Assembly (NCBI GenBank): GCA_002708395.1
Contig: PANP01000031.1
Span: 25,388 to 32,570, forward strand
Direction of reading: 5' to 3'
DNA from: Dehalococcoidia bacterium
Lineage (GTDB): Bacteria > Chloroflexota > Dehalococcoidia > UBA3495
Length of the DNA stretch: 7,183 bases
This document shows positions 3,322 to 7,183 of the stretch, in pieces. Position numbers and translations under genes: made by a program. Numbering within the stretch: position 1 is the first letter of the stretch; each line of letters opens with the position of its first letter. The notes below the pieces were generated by a model. It was given only the letters and a program-made list of their open reading frames with translations, did not search any database and had not been told where the DNA came from.

Positions 3322-6300
3322 ATGACAAATACGATTATTGATAACCGATTTACGCACTTGCACGTCCACACCGAGTACAGCATGTTGGACGGGATCAGCA
3401 GGATTCCCGACTTGGTTACCCAGACCAAAGAGTTGGGAATGGACTCCCTGGCAATCACGGATCACGGCTCCATGTATGGCGTGGTGGATTTCTACCAAGC
3501 CTGCAAAGAGGCGAGCATCAAGCCCATTATCGGGTGCGAGGTCTACGTCGCCAAGGGCAGCCGCTTCGACAAGAGCGCCAACGAGCGTAGTCCTCACCAT
3601 CTGGTGCTGTTAGCCCGGGACAACACCGGCTATCGCAATCTGATGGAGCTGATTACCCGGGCCCATGTCGACGGTTTCCACTACCGCCCCCGCATCGACC
3701 GGGAATTGCTGGAGAAAAATGCCAAGGGCCTCATCGCTCTGTCCGCTTGCCCCTCTGCCGAGGTTCCTCGCCTTATCAACGATGGCAACATAGACGAAGC
3801 CAAGCGGGTTGCGGGGTGGTTCAAGGAGGTGTTCGGCGACGGATATTTCCTGGAACTGCAACGTCACGAGCACGTGCCTAATCTCCCCGAATTGAATCAG
3901 GCGCTGGTCACCATGGGACGGGAATTGGACATCCCCTTGGTCGTTACCAACGATTCCCACTACGTCAGACAGGTCGAGTCGCCTCTGCAGGACATCTACA
4001 TCTGCATCCAGACTAACACCACCGTTCAGGATGAGAAGCGTCTGCGGATGGAGGATGACTCCTACTACATCAAAACTCCTGAAGAGATGGGGCGCCTCTT
4101 CGCCGACTTCCCCGATGCGCTGAATAACACTGGCCTGATCTCCGACATGTGCAATGTGGACCTAGCCTTCGGACAGACCCACCTACCCAAGTACCCGGTT
4201 CCCGGTGATAAAAGCGCCGACGAATACCTGGAAGACCTCTGCTGGGAGGGATTCAAGCAGCGATACCCCGACTCCCCTGCCGATGCCGTGGCACGGCTGA
4301 AATACGAGCTTGAGGTCGTCAAGCATACCCAGTTCGCCAACTACTTCTTGGTTGTATGGGACATCATCGGATTTGTTCGGAGAAGCCAGATTCTCTACGG
4401 CGTTCGTGGAAGCGCCGCTGCCAGCGTTGCTCTCTACTGTCTCGGCATCACTAACGTGGACCCTTTGCAATACCGCCTGGTATTCGAGCGGTTCCTGAAC
4501 CTGGAACGTAAGGAGATGCCCGACATCGACCTGGACTTCCAGGACGACCGCCGGGACGAGGTTCTCCACTACGTGGTTGACCGCTATGGCACCGACCGGG
4601 TTGCTCAGATAGTGACCTTCGGAACCATGGGAGCCAAGGCGTCGTTGCGGGACGTTGGCCGCGGTTTGGGTATGAGCTACGGCGATGTGGACCGTATCGC
4701 CCGGATGGTTCCGCTCAAGGCGCGGACTATAGAAGACGCTTTGCGAGTCAACGCCGAATTTAAGGAGACCTACGATAGCGAACCAGAAATCAAAAAATTG
4801 GTGGACACCGCCCAAGGCTTGGAGGGAATCGTCCACCACGTCAGCACCCACGCCGCTGGCGTTCTGATTGCCGACGAGCCGCTAACACACACGGTTCCTT
4901 TGCAGCGGCCCAGTCGCGCAGATGAAGACAGTCCGGTAATGATGACCCAGTACTCCATGGATCCGGTGGCCAAACTTGGCCTCTTGAAGATGGACTTCCT
5001 GGGTTTGACCAACCTGACCATTCTGGACCGGGCAGTCAACTTCTTAGAAAAGAACCAGGGAATCAAGATTGTCTTGGACGATCTCCCCCTAGACGACCAG
5101 GAAACCTTCGACCTGCTCTCGTCGGGCAATACAACCGATTTGTTCCAGTTGGAAAGCGCCGGGATGCGCCGGTACATCAAAGAACTGAAGCCTTCTAATA
5201 TCGGGGACATCTCGGCCATGATTGCCCTGTATCGACCGGGACCCATGGAGAACATCGAAGACTTCATCGACTCCAAATTCGGGCGCAAGGCTGTCGAATA
5301 TCCAGACCCCAGCCTCAAAGAGTTGCTGGACGAGACCTACGGCATCATCGTCTATCAAGATCAGGTGTTGCTGATTCTGCAGCAATTCGCTGGATACACT
5401 CTGGGCGAAGCTGACATCGTCCGCAAAGCCATGGGCAAAAAGATTGCTTCGTTGATGGCTGAGGAAAGGGAAAAATTCGTGACTGGGGCAGCCGCGAAAG
5501 GGTTTGAGAAGAGCTTGGCAACCTCTGTTTTCGACCTTATCGAACCCTTTGCCGGATATGCGTTCAACAAGGCTCACAGCGTCAGTTACGCTCTGATTTC
5601 CTATTGGACGGGTTATTTCAAGTGCCATTATCCCTTGGAATACATGGCGGCGGTGCTGAACTCCCGGCTGGACCACCCTGAAAAAATCGTAACCTCGATC
5701 AACGAGTGCTTCCGGCTGGGGATCCCCGTTCTTTTGCCGGATATCAACCGGTCCGGAGAGTTCTTCACCATCGACCATGATAGCGGCCCCACGGCCGGTA
5801 TCCGTGTAGGCCTCGCTGCGGTGAAGACCGTGGGAGAAGCCGCCGTTCGCCCTCTGGTAGAGGAACGTGAGGCCAATGGCCCTTATGAGTCCATCGACGA
5901 TTTCTGTCACCGGGCTGGTTCCAGGGGGCTGAACCGGCGTACTTTGGAGAGCTTGACCAAGGCGGGAGCTTTCGACACCCTGGCGAACCGGGGTGCCGTA
6001 CTGGACTCTCTAGACCAGATAGTCGCCTTCACCCAGCTTGAAGCCAAGAGCCGTAATTCCGGCCAGTCGAGTCTATTCGACGGCTCCGCTGGCGAAGACG
6101 CCGGCGGACTACCGGGCATCGAATTGGGTGATGCCGATGTTCCCCCAGAAGAGAAAGCCACCTGGGAGAGGGAGTTGATCGGAGTTTCTCTTTCCTATAA
6201 TCCCATGTGGCAACTGGCCGGCCTGAACGCCGGGGACGCTTTCAACTCCATCGACCAGCTTGATGACGACATGCAGGGAAAATCCCTGTCTTTGCTGGGG

Positions 6301-6966
6301 CATGTATCGTCCATAACTGATCGATTCACCAAAGAGCAGAAAAAATTCTTCGTGGTTACTCTGGATCTATTGGGCGGCACTGTGGAAGTGGTGGTTTGGC
6401 CCAATGTTCTGGAGCGCACCCAGGCGTTATGGACCGAGGGCAAGATACTACGGGTGATAGGTAAATTGCGGGTGCGCGGGGACCAGCTTTCGCTGGCTTG
6501 CGACCAAGTTCAGGAGCACATGACTAATCAGGCGCCATCTTCGAACGGAAACAGTCACGGAATCGGCGAGAGCAATGGCAATGGTAACGGGAATGGGCAG
6601 CAGGCCGGCAACGGAAACTCCAACGGGTCGTCTAATGGACATTCCAACGGAGCTAACGCCGCCCAGCCGAATCCGGACCTCGCTGCCGCTAACGGAGGGT
6701 CTCACCGGACTTTGTCACTGGCCGTTAGAGAATCTGACAATGCCATTGACGACGCTCACCGGCTTCGGGAAGTCATCGGCGTTCTGCTGGAGTATCATGG
6801 CCAAGATCGTGTGAATCTGGATATTCATACCCCAACTGGGCGTGTGATTATGGATCTGCCGCCGGTTAACACCGGTTACTGCGATGAACTTGGGGAGCGG
6901 CTCGCGGCATTGCTCGGCTCCGGTTCGGTTCGCCTCGACAACGCCGAGGAGATAGTGGCCGGTTAA
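3322..6966 (+). CDS. dnaE: DNA polymerase III subunit alpha (replicative DNA polymerase)
   Basis: This is the catalytic alpha subunit of the replicative holoenzyme (C-family polymerase), complete at 1214 residues against 1160 in E. coli. In order: a PHP domain (about 10-215) with HLHVH (12-16), ITDHG (45-49), GCE (71-73), HH (92-93), SAC (141-143), ELQRH (178-182) and NDSHY (210-214), so the metal ligands appear intact. The palm has YGVRGSAAAS (359-368), PDIDLDF with catalytic D401 and D403, and KMDFLGL with D558. Fingers and thumb follow, with the AFNKAHSVSYALISY region. A helix-hairpin-helix region spans about 830-895. QSSLF (915-919) matches the internal beta-clamp binding motif. An OB fold occupies about 986-1066, an Asn/Gly-rich linker 1069-1127, and a C-terminal domain of about 87 residues ends the chain. 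The ATG at 3322 is needed for the PHP HxH motif and has AGAGGT 4 bases upstream. The gene is monocistronic as far as visible. The YGVRGSAAAS variant departs from the common GPGRGSAAGS. Confidence 0.98.
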   Translation: MTNTIIDNRFTHLHVHTEYSMLDGISRIPDLVTQTKELGMDSLAITDHGSMYGVVDFYQACKEASIKPIIGCEVYVAKGSRFDKSANERSPHHLVLLARDNTGYRNLMELITRAHVDGFHYRPRIDRELLEKNAKGLIALSACPSAEVPRLINDGNIDEAKRVAGWFKEVFGDGYFLELQRHEHVPNLPELNQALVTMGRELDIPLVVTNDSHYVRQVESPLQDIYICIQTNTTVQDEKRLRMEDDSYYIKTPEEMGRLFADFPDALNNTGLISDMCNVDLAFGQTHLPKYPVPGDKSADEYLEDLCWEGFKQRYPDSPADAVARLKYELEVVKHTQFANYFLVVWDIIGFVRRSQILYGVRGSAAASVALYCLGITNVDPLQYRLVFERFLNLERKEMPDIDLDFQDDRRDEVLHYVVDRYGTDRVAQIVTFGTMGAKASLRDVGRGLGMSYGDVDRIARMVPLKARTIEDALRVNAEFKETYDSEPEIKKLVDTAQGLEGIVHHVSTHAAGVLIADEPLTHTVPLQRPSRADEDSPVMMTQYSMDPVAKLGLLKMDFLGLTNLTILDRAVNFLEKNQGIKIVLDDLPLDDQETFDLLSSGNTTDLFQLESAGMRRYIKELKPSNIGDISAMIALYRPGPMENIEDFIDSKFGRKAVEYPDPSLKELLDETYGIIVYQDQVLLILQQFAGYTLGEADIVRKAMGKKIASLMAEEREKFVTGAAAKGFEKSLATSVFDLIEPFAGYAFNKAHSVSYALISYWTGYFKCHYPLEYMAAVLNSRLDHPEKIVTSINECFRLGIPVLLPDINRSGEFFTIDHDSGPTAGIRVGLAAVKTVGEAAVRPLVEEREANGPYESIDDFCHRAGSRGLNRRTLESLTKAGAFDTLANRGAVLDSLDQIVAFTQLEAKSRNSGQSSLFDGSAGEDAGGLPGIELGDADVPPEEKATWERELIGVSLSYNPMWQLAGLNAGDAFNSIDQLDDDMQGKSLSLLGHVSSITDRFTKEQKKFFVVTLDLLGGTVEVVVWPNVLERTQALWTEGKILRVIGKLRVRGDQLSLACDQVQEHMTNQAPSSNGNSHGIGESNGNGNGNGQQAGNGNSNGSSNGHSNGANAAQPNPDLAAANGGSHRTLSLAVRESDNAIDDAHRLREVIGVLLEYHGQDRVNLDIHTPTGRVIMDLPPVNTGYCDELGERLAALLGSGSVRLDNAEEIVAG
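6526..6702 (+). repeat. low-complexity Asn/Gly-rich linker coding repeat within dnaE
   Basis: This stretch encodes residues 1069-1127 of the alpha subunit, 59 residues of which 15 are Asn and 14 Gly, with many NG units built from AAC/AAT and GGN codons. It separates the OB fold from the C-terminal domain and should be a flexible tether. The degenerate codon repeats suggest expansion by slippage, followed by synonymous drift. Confidence 0.85.
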
Positions 6967-7183
6967 ACCCAAACGTGGAGCTTGTGCGGAATCCGTTTCG
7001 GCATGCACTGGCGTTGCAGGTCAGTTCTGTACCACGTTGGGTCGTATCACCGCCAACCACATGCTCAGAGCCGCCCACAAGGCGATGTCAAAGGTCGCTG
7101 GCGCGATATTGTTGGGCGTACCGGGCTGTAGACGAGGCGTGCGCCACGGTTCCTGAGGTCTTTGCTACTGTCGGGTTCGACCG
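6967..7183. other. region downstream of dnaE, no supported gene
   Basis: No convincing gene starts or ends here. One + frame is open from 6969 to the window edge, but its translation is not protein-like and it has no ribosome site. A minus-strand frame of 47 codons (7021-7164) has no start codon. A long-range inverted repeat, ACCCAA-A-CGTGG (6967-6978) with CCACGTTGGGT (7032-7042), begins right after the dnaE stop. No U-rich tract follows, so it is not a standard terminator. Confidence 0.5.

Noticed and set aside
5089..5910. 273-residue minus-strand ORF within dnaE
   Set aside because: It is antisense to the highly conserved polymerase core; such long shadows arise from codon bias. No ribosome site or family signature is seen.
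7021..7164. 47-codon minus-strand frame with a hydrophobic stretch, possible end of a gene on the other strand
   Set aside because: It is bounded upstream by a stop at 7165-7167 and has no start codon near its beginning; it would need a frameshift to be part of a gene. No family is recognised.

Overview
The window looks like a piece of chromosome from an uncultivated bacterium, most likely a Chloroflexota of the Dehalococcoidia/SAR202 type. This assignment is inference. It rests on a GuaB3-type protein, a UGSC selenoprotein paired with a 'GWTDGLP' family protein, a small zinc-ribbon protein with a CAHHW...CxxC signature, and a C-family DNA polymerase with the variant fingerprint YGVRGSAAAS. 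Coding DNA is moderately GC-rich (63% in one 60-base dnaE line that I counted), while one intergenic stretch drops to about 31%. All recognised genes are on the + strand.

Layout. (1) 1-402: the C-terminal 133 residues of a GuaB3-type IMP dehydrogenase-family protein; its start lies outside the window. (2) 590-1135: a selenoprotein of the UGSC family. Its UGA at 878-880 is read as selenocysteine (residue 97) in a U-G-S-C redox motif. A bacterial SECIS-like hairpin follows, with apical loop GGUCU at the same distance from the UGA as in E. coli fdhF. A conventional gene caller would split this gene into a 96-residue ORF and a 63-residue ORF. (3) 1178-2248: a 356-residue protein of unknown function with the GWTDGLPVVPAT signature, 42 bases downstream and probably co-transcribed with the selenoprotein. 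(4) 2249-2666: a non-coding stretch with a cluster of inverted repeats, then an AT-rich island ending in a good sigma70-type promoter. (5) 2667-2924: an 85-residue zinc-ribbon protein with an acidic tail, followed by two intrinsic terminators. (6) 3011-3321: a non-coding region with several inverted repeats, including a perfect 10-bp-arm palindrome directly ahead of dnaE. (7) 3322-6966: a complete DNA polymerase III alpha subunit with an apparently intact PHP metal site and an Asn/Gly-rich linker. (8) 6967-7183: no gene that I can support.

How the genes work together. The clearest candidate for an undescribed system is the pair at 590-2248: a thioredoxin-like UxxC selenoprotein and a conserved partner of unknown function, likely acting in one redox or organic-substrate pathway. 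The cell must also encode SelA/SelB/SelC/SelD elsewhere for the selenoprotein to be made. The zinc-ribbon gene and dnaE each have their own promoter, and dnaE appears to be under local operator or leader control. GuaB3 is a purine-nucleotide enzyme with no evident link to its neighbours.
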